Shown piece after piece: positions 7,389 through 14,644 of a DNA stretch of 36,477 nucleotides (positions are counted from its first letter, which is position 1; each line of letters opens with the position of its first letter). Where the stretch lies: NCBI GenBank assembly GCA_035546355.1, contig DATKEH010000044.1, forward strand, positions 1 through 36,477, written 5' to 3'. This DNA is from DATKEH01 sp035546355. Lineage in GTDB: Bacteria > Acidobacteriota > Thermoanaerobaculia > Multivoradales > JAIOJS01. The translations under genes were made by a program, and so were the position numbers. A model generated the notes under the pieces. That model worked only from the letters and a program-made list of their open reading frames with translations, searched no databases and had not been told where the DNA came from.

Positions 7389-8027
7389 ATGGCAAACTCC
7401 GTGACAGACCTCCTCGACCCACCGCTCGGCACGCCGGCCATCGGCGAAGGCCAGGGCTTCGACGACGCGCGGCTGGCACGAGTGTCCGCCCACGTGCGCG
7501 CCATGCTCGAGGAGCTCGGGCTGGACTTGACGGACCCCAACCTCCAGCACACCGACGTGCGGGTGGCGCGGCTGTATGCCGAGATGTTCCATGGCCTCGA
7601 GGAGGGGGTGCGCCCGCGGGCGACCACCTTCCCCAACGACGAGGGCTACCGGGCGATGGTGATGGAGAAGGAGATCCCCTTCTACTCGCTGTGCGCCCAT
7701 CACCTGGTGCCCTTCTACGGCCATGCCCACATGGCCTACATCCCCAACGACCGCATCGTCGGCCTGTCGAAGTTCGCCCGCATCCTCGAGTTCTACGCCA
7801 AGCGGCCGCAGCTGCAGGAGCGCCTCACCGAGCAGGTGGTGACATTCCTGGAGGAGGAGCTGCGCCCGCAGGGGGCGATGGTGGTGATCGAGGCGCGCCA
7901 CCTGTGCGTCGAGATGCGCGGCGTCAAGAAGCCGGGCGCGGTCACCGTCACCTCCGCCATTCGCGGCACCTTCTACAAGAAAGAGGTGCGCGAGGAGTTC
8001 CTGGACCTGCTGCGACGCGGCCGATGA
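7389..8027 (+). CDS. folE: GTP cyclohydrolase I
   Basis: This 212-residue enzyme converts GTP to 7,8-dihydroneopterin triphosphate, the first step of tetrahydrofolate synthesis. The zinc ligands are visible as Cys102 and His105 in SLCAHHLVPF and Cys173 in ARHLCVEMRG. The substrate-binding segments HMAYIPNDRIVGLSKFAR and TSAIRGTF are intact. The length is typical of the enzyme. The ATG at 7389 was chosen because the preceding in-frame codons are not family-like. The stop overlaps the next ATG (ATGA), so the following lipoprotein is translationally coupled. Confidence 0.97.
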   Translation: MANSVTDLLDPPLGTPAIGEGQGFDDARLARVSAHVRAMLEELGLDLTDPNLQHTDVRVARLYAEMFHGLEEGVRPRATTFPNDEGYRAMVMEKEIPFYSLCAHHLVPFYGHAHMAYIPNDRIVGLSKFARILEFYAKRPQLQERLTEQVVTFLEEELRPQGAMVVIEARHLCVEMRGVKKPGAVTVTSAIRGTFYKKEVREEFLDLLRRGR

Positions 8028-8620
8028 GGGGGAGCTTGCGGCAGCCGCTGCTCCTCGCGTTGGCCGGCTCGCTGGCGGTGCTCGCCTGCGCCGGGGAAGG
8101 CGCCGCGCCCCGCACGCCCGCCGACCTCACCAACCCCTATCTCGGGCCGGCCTGGTCGCAGTGGCTGGTCGGCGCGATCGCCAGCATGGCGACCCAGGCG
8201 GAGGTGGACCGCTACCTGGCGGTGCGCAGCGACCAGGAGGCCGAGGCGTTCGTCGCCGCGTTCTGGCAGCGGCGCGACCCCGACCCGACGCGACCGGGTA
8301 ATCGCCTGCACGAGCTGTTCGAGAGCCGGGCGCAGGAGGCCGATCGCCGCTTCGCCGAGGCCGGCTACCCGGGGCGGCGCACGCCGCGCGGCCAGATATG
8401 GGTGCTCTTCGGCCAGCCGGAGGAGATCGAGTACGAGACCAATCCCCGGGTCGGCGAGCCTCCGCTGGAGGTCTGGAGCTACCCACGGGAGGCCGCCCGC
8501 GGCCTCCACGGCAAGACGCCGGCGCACCAGTATCACTTCATCAAGCGCGGCGAGCTGACGGTGCGCTACCACCCGCTACGGGAAGGGCCGCAGCGGCGGC
8601 CGACGCTTCTCGACGGCTGA
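8024..8620 (+). CDS. GWxTD-domain lipoprotein
   Basis: This 198-residue protein has a signal peptide ending in VLAC, with Cys22 the predicted lipidated residue. It carries a GWxTD-type domain. The hallmarks are a helical segment of the form YLAVRSDQEAEAFVAAFWQRRDPDPTRPGN, a long basic-acidic helix, and then GYPGRRTPRGQIWVLFGQPEEIEYE. This domain is common in Acidobacteriota and nearby phyla, mostly in envelope proteins; its molecular role is not established. It overlaps folE by 4 bp. The link to folate synthesis is probably only transcriptional. Confidence 0.8.
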   Translation: MRGSLRQPLLLALAGSLAVLACAGEGAAPRTPADLTNPYLGPAWSQWLVGAIASMATQAEVDRYLAVRSDQEAEAFVAAFWQRRDPDPTRPGNRLHELFESRAQEADRRFAEAGYPGRRTPRGQIWVLFGQPEEIEYETNPRVGEPPLEVWSYPREAARGLHGKTPAHQYHFIKRGELTVRYHPLREGPQRRPTLLDG

Positions 8621-8668
8621 GCCGCCGCCCGCGCGCCGGCCCTGCCCCCACGTCGAGACGGAGGTCCC

Positions 8669-9742
8669 ATGCCCCAGCCCCGCGCCCTGCTGCTCGGAAC
8701 CGGCGTCGCCCTGCCGCCGAAGGTGGTGAGCAACGACATGTTGGCGCGGGTGATGGACACCAGCGACGCCTGGATCCGCGAGCGCAGCGGCGTCGAGACC
8801 CGGCGCTTCGTCGAGCCCGGCGTCGGCGCCGCGGATCTCGGCGCCGAGGCCGCCCGCGCCGCCCTCGCCGACGCGCAGGTGCCGGCCGCGGAGGTCGACT
8901 ACCTGGTGTGTGCCACGATGACCCCCGACCACTACTTCCCGGGGTCGGGGACGCTGATCCAGGACCGCCTGGGGATCGCCCCGCTGCCGGCGCTGGACAT
9001 CCGCCAGCAGTGCGCCGGTTTCGCCTATGGCCTGCAGGTCGTGGACGCGCTGGTACGCAGCGGTCTGGCGCGCACCGTGCTGCTGGTCGGCACCGACGTC
9101 CATACTGCCCTGATGCCCTTTTCCGAGCGCACCTGGCGGGTGCTCGAAGGGGAGGAGGAGGGGCCGCTAGCGGCCGACGAGCAGGCCTACAACGACCGCT
9201 TTCGGCACCTGGTAGTGCTGTTCGGGGACGCCGCCGGCGCCATGGTCTTCCGCGCCCATGACGAGGACGACGGGCGCGGCATCCTCGGCGCCCGGCTGTT
9301 CGGCGAGGGCGCCGAGAAGGAGATCCTCTACGTGCCGGGCGTCGGCTCGGCGCGCCGCCCCTACGTCAGCCAGCAGGTGCTCGAGGAGGCGGCGATGGTG
9401 CCGGTGATGGACGGCCGCGCCGTGTTCAAGCACGCCGTCTCCCGAATGCCGGAAGTCACCCGGCAGGTGCTCGGCGAGCACGGCTACGGAGTCGCCGACC
9501 TCGACCTGCTGATCATGCACCAGGCGAACCTGCGCATCAACGAGGCGGCGCGGCGGGCGCTGGGGCTGCCGGAGGAGCGGGTGCACAACAACATCCAGCG
9601 CTACGGCAACACCACTTCGGCGACGCTGCCGCTGGCCTTTCACGAGGCGCGCCAGCAGGGCAAGGCGCCGCCGGGAGCCCTGGTCGCCTTTGCCGCGCTC
9701 GGCGCCGGCCTCCACTGGGGCGCCGTGCTCCTGCGAGTGTAG
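8669..9742 (+). CDS. fabH: 3-oxoacyl-ACP synthase III (FabH family), extended form
   Basis: KAS III would condense acyl-CoA with malonyl-ACP to start fatty acid synthesis. The catalytic triad is complete: Cys115 (RQQCAGFAYG), His284 (MHQANLRI) and Asn314 (YGNTTSAT). The protein has 357 residues against about 320 for typical FabH. Most of the excess is a charged stretch at about 150-180 (RVLEGEEEGPLAADEQAYNDRF) between strands that are normally close together. This places it among longer FabH-like enzymes, some of which use other acyl groups. GGAGG sits 5 nt before the ATG. It is the last gene of the rightward group and converges on the TPR gene. Confidence 0.88.
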   Translation: MPQPRALLLGTGVALPPKVVSNDMLARVMDTSDAWIRERSGVETRRFVEPGVGAADLGAEAARAALADAQVPAAEVDYLVCATMTPDHYFPGSGTLIQDRLGIAPLPALDIRQQCAGFAYGLQVVDALVRSGLARTVLLVGTDVHTALMPFSERTWRVLEGEEEGPLAADEQAYNDRFRHLVVLFGDAAGAMVFRAHDEDDGRGILGARLFGEGAEKEILYVPGVGSARRPYVSQQVLEEAAMVPVMDGRAVFKHAVSRMPEVTRQVLGEHGYGVADLDLLIMHQANLRINEAARRALGLPEERVHNNIQRYGNTTSATLPLAFHEARQQGKAPPGALVAFAALGAGLHWGAVLLRV

Positions 9743-9784
9743 GCACCCGCCCCTACGGCCAGCCACGCCGCCGCGGTCGGCCGT

Positions 9785-10810
9785 TCACCACTCCTCGTCC
9801 GGCGGCGCCGGCCGCTGGCCGCGCTTGGCGAGCTGGATGAAGATCGAATCGAGCAGCTGCTTGCTGCGCCGCTGCCACTGGTCGGCAGTGAAGGCCTCGG
9901 GCGGCGCGGTGAGCTCGACCACGCCCTGCCCCTGGGCGTTCTGCGACAGGCGGACCCGCATGCGGCCCCACAGCAGCGCCCAGTCTGGGGTCACCTCCAC
10001 CCGTGGCTCCATCGGCTCCCCCGAGAGCTGCAGGGCGTCCAGTGCCGCCTGCAGCAACGGGCCGTCGCCGCCGGCGTAGGGGAAGTCGTAGGTCCGACCG
10101 GCGGTGTGGGCGCCGGCCGTCACCTGCCAGCTGTCGCGCAGCAGCACCTCCTGGAAGCGCGGGCTCTGCGCCAGGGAAGCGAAGTTGGGGTCGGTGCGGG
10201 CTCGCAGGCGCATCCGTTCGTCCAGCGCCACGGCCTGCTGCAGGTGCTGCAGCGCCAGCCCCGCGTAGCCGGTCATGGCGTAGTTGGAGGCCACCAGATA
10301 GAGGGCATCGGCGGCGCCGGGGAGCCGCGCCAGGTAACGGGAGAAGCTCTCGCTGGCGCTCTCGAGGCGCCCCAGCAGCAGCTCGACGGCGCCGATGTTG
10401 AGGTCGTTGTCGATCGCCGCGGGATCGAGGTCGCGTGCCTTCTCGAGGGCCGCCAGCGCCTCCTCGTGGCGCTGCTCGGACAGCGCCACCGCGGCGCGGT
10501 TGAGCCACCCTTGGCGCAGCGCCGGATCCAGCGCCAGCGCCCGGTCGAGGTCGCGTTTGCCCGCTTCGACCTCGCCGATCATGAACCGGGCGGTGCTGCG
10601 CAGGAGCAGCGCAGGGGCGTTCTTCGGCTCGCGGCCGAGCAGCCGGTCGAGCAGCGGCAGCGCCGCCTCGGGGTCGCCGGCGTCGAGGAGCGCCTGGGCC
10701 TGCGCGATGACGGTGGCGGCGGGCACCGCCGCGGGCCGCGCGGCCGGCGCGGCGGCGGGCAGGCTCAGCAGCAGCAGGACGGCGAGCGGCGGCAGGCGTC
10801 GGCGCATCAT
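9785..10810 (-). CDS. Secreted tetratricopeptide-repeat protein
   Basis: This 341-residue protein has a signal peptide (hydrophobic core LPPLAVLLLLSLPAAAPAA) followed by about five TPR units at 35-180. Examples are AQALLDAGDPEAALPLLDRLLGREP and ALAALEKARDLDPAAID. The last 130 residues are of mixed structure and not recognised. It probably acts as a protein-binding scaffold in the envelope. Two ATGs occur in a row. TAGACT ends 5 nt before the first (10810) and 8 nt before the second (10807), so a leaderless start at the second ATG is plausible. Confidence 0.8.
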   Translation of the reverse strand: MMRRRLPPLAVLLLLSLPAAAPAARPAAVPAATVIAQAQALLDAGDPEAALPLLDRLLGREPKNAPALLLRSTARFMIGEVEAGKRDLDRALALDPALRQGWLNRAAVALSEQRHEEALAALEKARDLDPAAIDNDLNIGAVELLLGRLESASESFSRYLARLPGAADALYLVASNYAMTGYAGLALQHLQQAVALDERMRLRARTDPNFASLAQSPRFQEVLLRDSWQVTAGAHTAGRTYDFPYAGGDGPLLQAALDALQLSGEPMEPRVEVTPDWALLWGRMRVRLSQNAQGQGVVELTAPPEAFTADQWQRRSKQLLDSIFIQLAKRGQRPAPPDEEW

Positions 10811-10815
10811 GTTCC

Positions 10816-10821
10816 AGTCTA
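10816..10821 (-). promoter_or_regulatory. -10-like hexamer TAGACT before the TPR gene
   Basis: Minus-strand TAGACT ends 5 nt before ATG 10810 and 8 nt before ATG 10807. No Shine-Dalgarno sequence lies between. Confidence 0.4.
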
Positions 10822-10944
10822 CCCCCGGCGGAGCAGAGCTCCCCGGTCGTCGTCGGCGCCGCCCGCGGTGGCGGCCGGTGCCGCCCGGGCGGGCACGAGA
10901 GCCGCCGCGCGCCGCCCCGTCCGCCGGGCGCCACCCCGGTGCCG

Positions 10945-10950
10945 TACAAT
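10945..10950 (+). promoter_or_regulatory. -10-like hexamer TACAAT before the ClpX-like gene
   Basis: TACAAT ends 8 nt before the ATG at 10959, so the mRNA would begin at or next to the start codon. No Shine-Dalgarno sequence is seen. Confidence 0.45.
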
Positions 10951-10958
10951 CGCACTCG

Positions 10959-12083
10959 ATGGCCGACCCGCGCACGCCCACTCCCGCCGAGATCGCGCAG
11001 CGTCTCGGCAAGCGCGTCATCGGCCAGCGCGAGGCGGTGCGGGAGATGGCGACGGCGCTGGCCAAGAAGCTGGCCGGCCTGCGGGTCGGTCACATCCTGA
11101 TGATCGGTTCCTCGGGCACCGGCAAGACGACGCTGATGCGCGGCGTCGAGGAATACCTCGCCGCCGATCCCGAGCTGGCCCGGCGCTCGACCGTGGTGCG
11201 CATGCACGCCAACGTGCTCGGCGAGGAGGCCGAGCGCGGCCGCCCCGGCGAGGCGGTGTTGTGGCGGCTGCTCGACCGCGCCCGCGAGCAGCTGGGGGTG
11301 GAGGCGCCGTTCGCGGCGATCCTCGAGCGAGCGCGCCAGGGGCTGGTGTTCATCGACGAGGTCGACAAGATCCGCTCGCAGGTCGGCGACCGGCCCAACG
11401 TGGCGGGGATCCGGGCCCAGGAAGCTCTGCTGACGTTGATCGAGAACGAGGCGGTGCCGGTGCGGCTCCCCGAATGGGGCGGCGGCGGCACCGTCACGGT
11501 GGACTCGAGTGGGCTGCTGTTCGTCTGCGCCGGCGCCTTCGAGGGGCTCTACGACAGCGTCTACGATCGGGTGACCGTGGGGCGCGACCGCGGGGCCCTG
11601 AGGGCCACCACCACCGTCAGCGACGGCGCGGTGCAGGAACATCTCAGCTTCTCGCTGCGCGACTGGCTACGCAACGAGGACCTGTTCGACTACGGCATGA
11701 GCCCGCAGTTCCTGTCCCGCTTCGATGCCGTGGTGCTGCTCGACGATCTCGACATCGACCAGCTGGTGCGCATCTTCCTCGAGGCTCCCGACTCCTCGCT
11801 GCACCTGGCCCGCGAGTACTTCACCCGCCGCGGCAAGCACCTGGCGCTGTCGCCGGGGGCGGTGCGCCGGATCGCCGCCGAAGCGGCACGCCAGCCGCGC
11901 CTCGGCGCGCGCGCGCTCAAGGAGGTCTTCCGCCGGGTCATCCGCGATTACGAGTTCGACCCCGACCGCGCCGGCGACGGGGAGACGCTGCTGCTCGACG
12001 TCGGCGAAGTCGAGGCGGCGCTCAGCGCCGACCAGGAGGGCATCGGCGAAGCGCCCCCCGCGACCCGCCGCGGCACCGCCTGA
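10959..12083 (+). CDS. ClpX/HslU-like AAA+ ATPase without zinc domain or aromatic pore loop
   Basis: This 374-residue ATPase starts directly at the AAA+ module. Walker A is GSSGTGKT (50-57), Walker B is LVFIDEVDKI (129-138), and the sensor-2 helix is in PRLGARALKEVFRRVIRDYEFD. The overall plan follows ClpX: a start like RLGKRVIGQREAVREMATAL and a late GMSPQFLSRFDAVVLL. However, the N-terminal Cys4 zinc domain is absent. The GYVG pore loop that grips substrate is replaced by VLGEEAERGRPGEAV, which has no aromatic residue. I see no IGF ClpP-docking loop. It is therefore probably not a ClpP unfoldase but a remodelling ATPase of unknown target. The gene is probably monocistronic with a leaderless start. 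Confidence 0.82.
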   Translation: MADPRTPTPAEIAQRLGKRVIGQREAVREMATALAKKLAGLRVGHILMIGSSGTGKTTLMRGVEEYLAADPELARRSTVVRMHANVLGEEAERGRPGEAVLWRLLDRAREQLGVEAPFAAILERARQGLVFIDEVDKIRSQVGDRPNVAGIRAQEALLTLIENEAVPVRLPEWGGGGTVTVDSSGLLFVCAGAFEGLYDSVYDRVTVGRDRGALRATTTVSDGAVQEHLSFSLRDWLRNEDLFDYGMSPQFLSRFDAVVLLDDLDIDQLVRIFLEAPDSSLHLAREYFTRRGKHLALSPGAVRRIAAEAARQPRLGARALKEVFRRVIRDYEFDPDRAGDGETLLLDVGEVEAALSADQEGIGEAPPATRRGTA

Positions 12084-12092
12084 GCGCTGCGC

Positions 12093-13139
12093 TCACTGCC
12101 GCCGCGCCGCCCGCCGTGCCATCAGCCGCCGGTAGCGCCGCCGACGCGCGACCTGCCGCCATACCGCGGGCATGAGCGCCAGCGACATCACCAGCAGCAT
12201 CGCCGCGACCACCCGCGGCACCTGCGAGGCGTCGGCGCTCCCCGTGGCCACCTGGAACAGGGTGGCGGCGAACCAGGTGTAGACGAACAGGGCGGGGATC
12301 AGGCCGATGGCGGTGGTCGCGAGGAAGGTGCCGAGCGGCACCCCGGCCAGGGCCGCTCCGAAGTTGACCACCGGGAAGGGCAGGGGGAGGAAGCGGATGC
12401 CGACCAGCGACCAGAAGCCATGGCGGCGCAGCAGGCTCTCGACGCGACGCAGCCGGTCCCCGGCCAGTCGCACCACGAAATCACGCCCCAGGTAGGTGGC
12501 CAGCAGGTAGCTCGTCGCCGCCCCCAGGAAGGTGCCGAGCCCGTTGTAGGTCGAGCCGAGAAGGGTGCCGAAGACGACGCCGTTGGCGATGACGAACGGC
12601 GTCATCGGCACTCCGAGGGGAGCCGCCACCACCATCGCGGCGATGAGGGCGAGCGGCGTCCACCAGAGGGTGCGCAGCGCCTGCAGGGAGCTGACGAGCC
12701 GCTCGCGGTCGAGGATCTCACCGACGGGCGTCCACCGCAGCACGGCGGCCCCGGCCAGCAGCAGCGCCAGGAAGGCGGCGAAGCGCAGGGCGCTGGCGGT
12801 GCCGAGCCGGCGCCCCGGCAGCAGCTCGGGCGGGCTCTGCAGCAGCGCTTCGGGGGGCGCCTGCAGCTGGCCTCGCAGCCGCTCGACGTCCATCCCCAGC
12901 ACCACCGGCGGCAGCCCGGCGAGGGCCTCGCGGGCGCCGGCGAGCAGTCGGCGGGCCGACTCTCCGCGATCGCCGGCGGCATGGTGCAGCGCGCCCGCCA
13001 GCCGCACCAGGGCGAGGCAGAGCGCCTCGTCCTCGCCGGCCAGGCGCTGCCAGGGGGTCTCCCAGGCGAGCAGCGCCTGGGAGTAGTCGCCGCGGCGGTA
13101 GGCTTCGAGACCGGCTGTCAGCGGTTCGGCGATCGCCAA
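12093..13139 (-). CDS. DUF309-like domain fused to a VTT (TVP38/DedA-like) membrane protein
   Basis: Residues of about 5-80 look like DUF309: GLEAYRRGDYSQALLAWETPW followed by LVRLAGALHHAAGDRGESARRLLAGA. After a linker come a first membrane segment (about 117-134) and a VTT/SNARE-associated domain (about 160-295). The latter has its typical re-entrant motifs: LGVPMTPFVIANGVVFG, SYLLATYLGRDFV and RFLPLPFPVVNFGAALAGV. VTT/DedA proteins include lipid scramblases and undecaprenyl-phosphate or phospholipid transporters, which fits the lipid genes upstream. The start is TTG 13139; an in-frame stop a few codons before it leaves no ATG or GTG alternative. It is the last gene of a nine-gene operon, 9 nt after the YggX-like gene. 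Confidence 0.82.
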   Translation of the reverse strand: MAIAEPLTAGLEAYRRGDYSQALLAWETPWQRLAGEDEALCLALVRLAGALHHAAGDRGESARRLLAGAREALAGLPPVVLGMDVERLRGQLQAPPEALLQSPPELLPGRRLGTASALRFAAFLALLLAGAAVLRWTPVGEILDRERLVSSLQALRTLWWTPLALIAAMVVAAPLGVPMTPFVIANGVVFGTLLGSTYNGLGTFLGAATSYLLATYLGRDFVVRLAGDRLRRVESLLRRHGFWSLVGIRFLPLPFPVVNFGAALAGVPLGTFLATTAIGLIPALFVYTWFAATLFQVATGSADASQVPRVVAAMLLVMSLALMPAVWRQVARRRRYRRLMARRAARRQ

Positions 13140-13148
13140 GGGAGAGAT

Positions 13149-13391
13149 CTACCCGCTCGCCGGCTCCAGCCGCAGGAACTCGCGCATCTGCTGCTCGAGG
13201 GTCTCCTGCGCCTCGGGGTCCATGAAGTTGAGGCGCAGCTCGTTGATCACCATCACCTCGGCCTGCTCCCACTCCTGCCAGCAGGCGGCGCAGACGCTGT
13301 CGCGCAGCTGCTGGCCCAGGGGGCCGGGGAGGGGCGCCCGTGCCAGTGCCTGGCGTTGCTGGCCGCAGCGCCGGCAGACGACGGTGCTCAC
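13149..13391 (-). CDS. YggX-like (Fe(II)-trafficking family) protein with two CxxC pairs
   Basis: This 80-residue protein aligns by eye with YggX. PLPGPLGQQLRDSVCAACWQEW matches the YPGELGKRIY...AWAQW region. VMVINELRLNFMDPEAQETLEQQM matches [23 protein letters not shown]. YggX limits oxidative damage to Fe-S clusters and is thought to handle Fe(II). Unlike the enterobacterial form it has four cysteines in two pairs, CRRC (6-9) and CAAC (34-37), which could bind a zinc or iron ion. The GTG start overlaps the upstream TGA by 4 bp. It is embedded in the Mla/nucleotide-sugar operon. Confidence 0.8.
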   Translation of the reverse strand: MSTVVCRRCGQQRQALARAPLPGPLGQQLRDSVCAACWQEWEQAEVMVINELRLNFMDPEAQETLEQQMREFLRLEPASG

Positions 13392-13663
13392 CGCCGCTCC
13401 TCGCCCGGCAGGATGATGCGGCTGCCGGCGCGCTGGGTCACCTCTCGCGGCACGCGCACCAGGAGCACCAGGTCGCCCTCGTCGCCGCCGCCGCGCAGGC
13501 TCTTGACCAGCTCGTCGGGGAGCGGGATCTTCACCCAGGCCGGGCGGCGGGGATTCTCGCGCGCCGACTCGGCCACCAGCTCGCGCAGCGGCACCGCCTC
13601 CACTTTCTCGGGGTAGGTCTCGAGGGCAAAGGCGAGCGCCCTGCGGACGTCGTCGGCCTTCAT
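13388..13663 (-). CDS. Small protein of unknown function in the Mla operon
   Basis: This 91-residue soluble protein begins with an acidic helical half (KADDVRRALAFALETYPEKVEAVPLRELVAE). A beta-rich half follows (WVKIPLPDELVKSL, GDLVLLVRVPREVTQRAGSRIILPG). I do not recognise a family. The start is well supported: AGGAGG lies 4 nt before the ATG, and ATGA overlaps the upstream stop. Its stop overlaps the YggX-like GTG by 4 bp. Conserved coupling with its neighbours suggests a cytoplasmic accessory role. Confidence 0.75.
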   Translation of the reverse strand: MKADDVRRALAFALETYPEKVEAVPLRELVAESARENPRRPAWVKIPLPDELVKSLRGGGDEGDLVLLVRVPREVTQRAGSRIILPGEERR

Positions 13664-14613
13664 ACCGCCTCCTGGGCCGTCGGCAGGCGCTGCCGGAAGT
13701 AGGCGATGGTCTGCTGCAACCCCTCCTCGAGCGAGACCCGCGGCTGCCAGCCGAGCACCGTGCGGGCGCGGGTGATGTCGGGCTGGCGGATCTTCGGGTC
13801 GTCCACCGGCAGGGGCTCGAAGGCGATCTCGCTACGGCTGCCGGTGAGACGGCGGATCTCCGCCGCGAACTCGAGCACCGTCATCTCCTGCGGGTTGCCG
13901 ACGTTGACCGGATCGTGCTCGCCGCTCTCCAGCAGCCGGTAGATGCCGTCGACCAGGTCGGAGACGAAGCAGAACGAGCGGGTCTGGCTGCCGTCCCCGT
14001 ACACGGTGAGGGGCTCGCCGGCGAGCGCCTGGTGGATGAACGTCGGCACCACCCGCCCGTCGCCGGCCCGCATCCGCGGCCCGTAGGTGTTGAAGATGCG
14101 CACGATGCGGGTGTCGAGTCGGTGGTAGCGGTGGTAGGCCATGGTCATCGCCTCGGCGAATCGCTTGGCCTCGTCGTACACCCCGCGCGGCCCCACCGGG
14201 TTGACGTTGCCCCAGTACGATTCCGGTTGCGGGTGCACCAGCGGATCGCCGTAGACCTCCGAGGTCGACGCCAGCAGGAAACGGGCGTCGTGGGCCTTGG
14301 CCAGCCCGAGCGTGTTGTGGGTACCCAGGGAGCCCACCTTGAGGGTCTGGATCGGCAGCTCGAGGTAGTCCACCGGGCTGGCCGGAGAGGCGAAATGCAG
14401 CACGCAGTCGACCGGCTCGTCGACGTGCAGCGGCTGCGACACGTCGTGGCGCAGCAGCCGGAACCGCGGCTCGGCTCGCAGGTGCTCCACGTTCTCGGGG
14501 CCGCTGGTCACGAAGTTGTCGACGCAGACGACGCGGTGGCCCTCGGCCAGGAGGCGGTCGCAGAGGTGGGAGCCCAGGAAGCCGGCCCCCCCCGTCACTA
14601 CTGCCGTCGGCAC
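13660..14613 (-). CDS. UDP-glucuronate decarboxylase (UDP-xylose synthase), extended SDR
   Basis: This 317-residue short-chain dehydrogenase would convert UDP-glucuronate to UDP-xylose. The NAD-binding TGGAGFLGSHL opens the protein. The UXS-specific run HFASPASPVDYLELPIQTLKVG is present, as are STSEVYGDPLVHPQ and the catalytic Tyr146-x3-Lys150 (YDEAK). RIFNTYGPRM, QTRSFCFVSDLV and VNVGNPQEMT are also typical of UXS. The GTG start at 14613 has AAGGAG 9 nt upstream and gives the usual length; upstream codons are not family-like. The next gene starts within its stop. Together with the epimerase it could supply pentose sugars for surface glycans. Confidence 0.9.
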   Translation of the reverse strand: MPTAVVTGGAGFLGSHLCDRLLAEGHRVVCVDNFVTSGPENVEHLRAEPRFRLLRHDVSQPLHVDEPVDCVLHFASPASPVDYLELPIQTLKVGSLGTHNTLGLAKAHDARFLLASTSEVYGDPLVHPQPESYWGNVNPVGPRGVYDEAKRFAEAMTMAYHRYHRLDTRIVRIFNTYGPRMRAGDGRVVPTFIHQALAGEPLTVYGDGSQTRSFCFVSDLVDGIYRLLESGEHDPVNVGNPQEMTVLEFAAEIRRLTGSRSEIAFEPLPVDDPKIRQPDITRARTVLGWQPRVSLEEGLQQTIAYFRQRLPTAQEAV

Positions 14614-14644
14614 GTGCTGGCGCTCCTTGTGCTGCCGGTGGGGC

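Noticed and set aside
9753..11642. A 629-codon minus-strand open frame covering part of the TPR gene and antisense to the ClpX-like gene
   Set aside because: Its translation is compositionally biased and the other frames carry recognisable signal peptide, TPR and AAA+ motifs.
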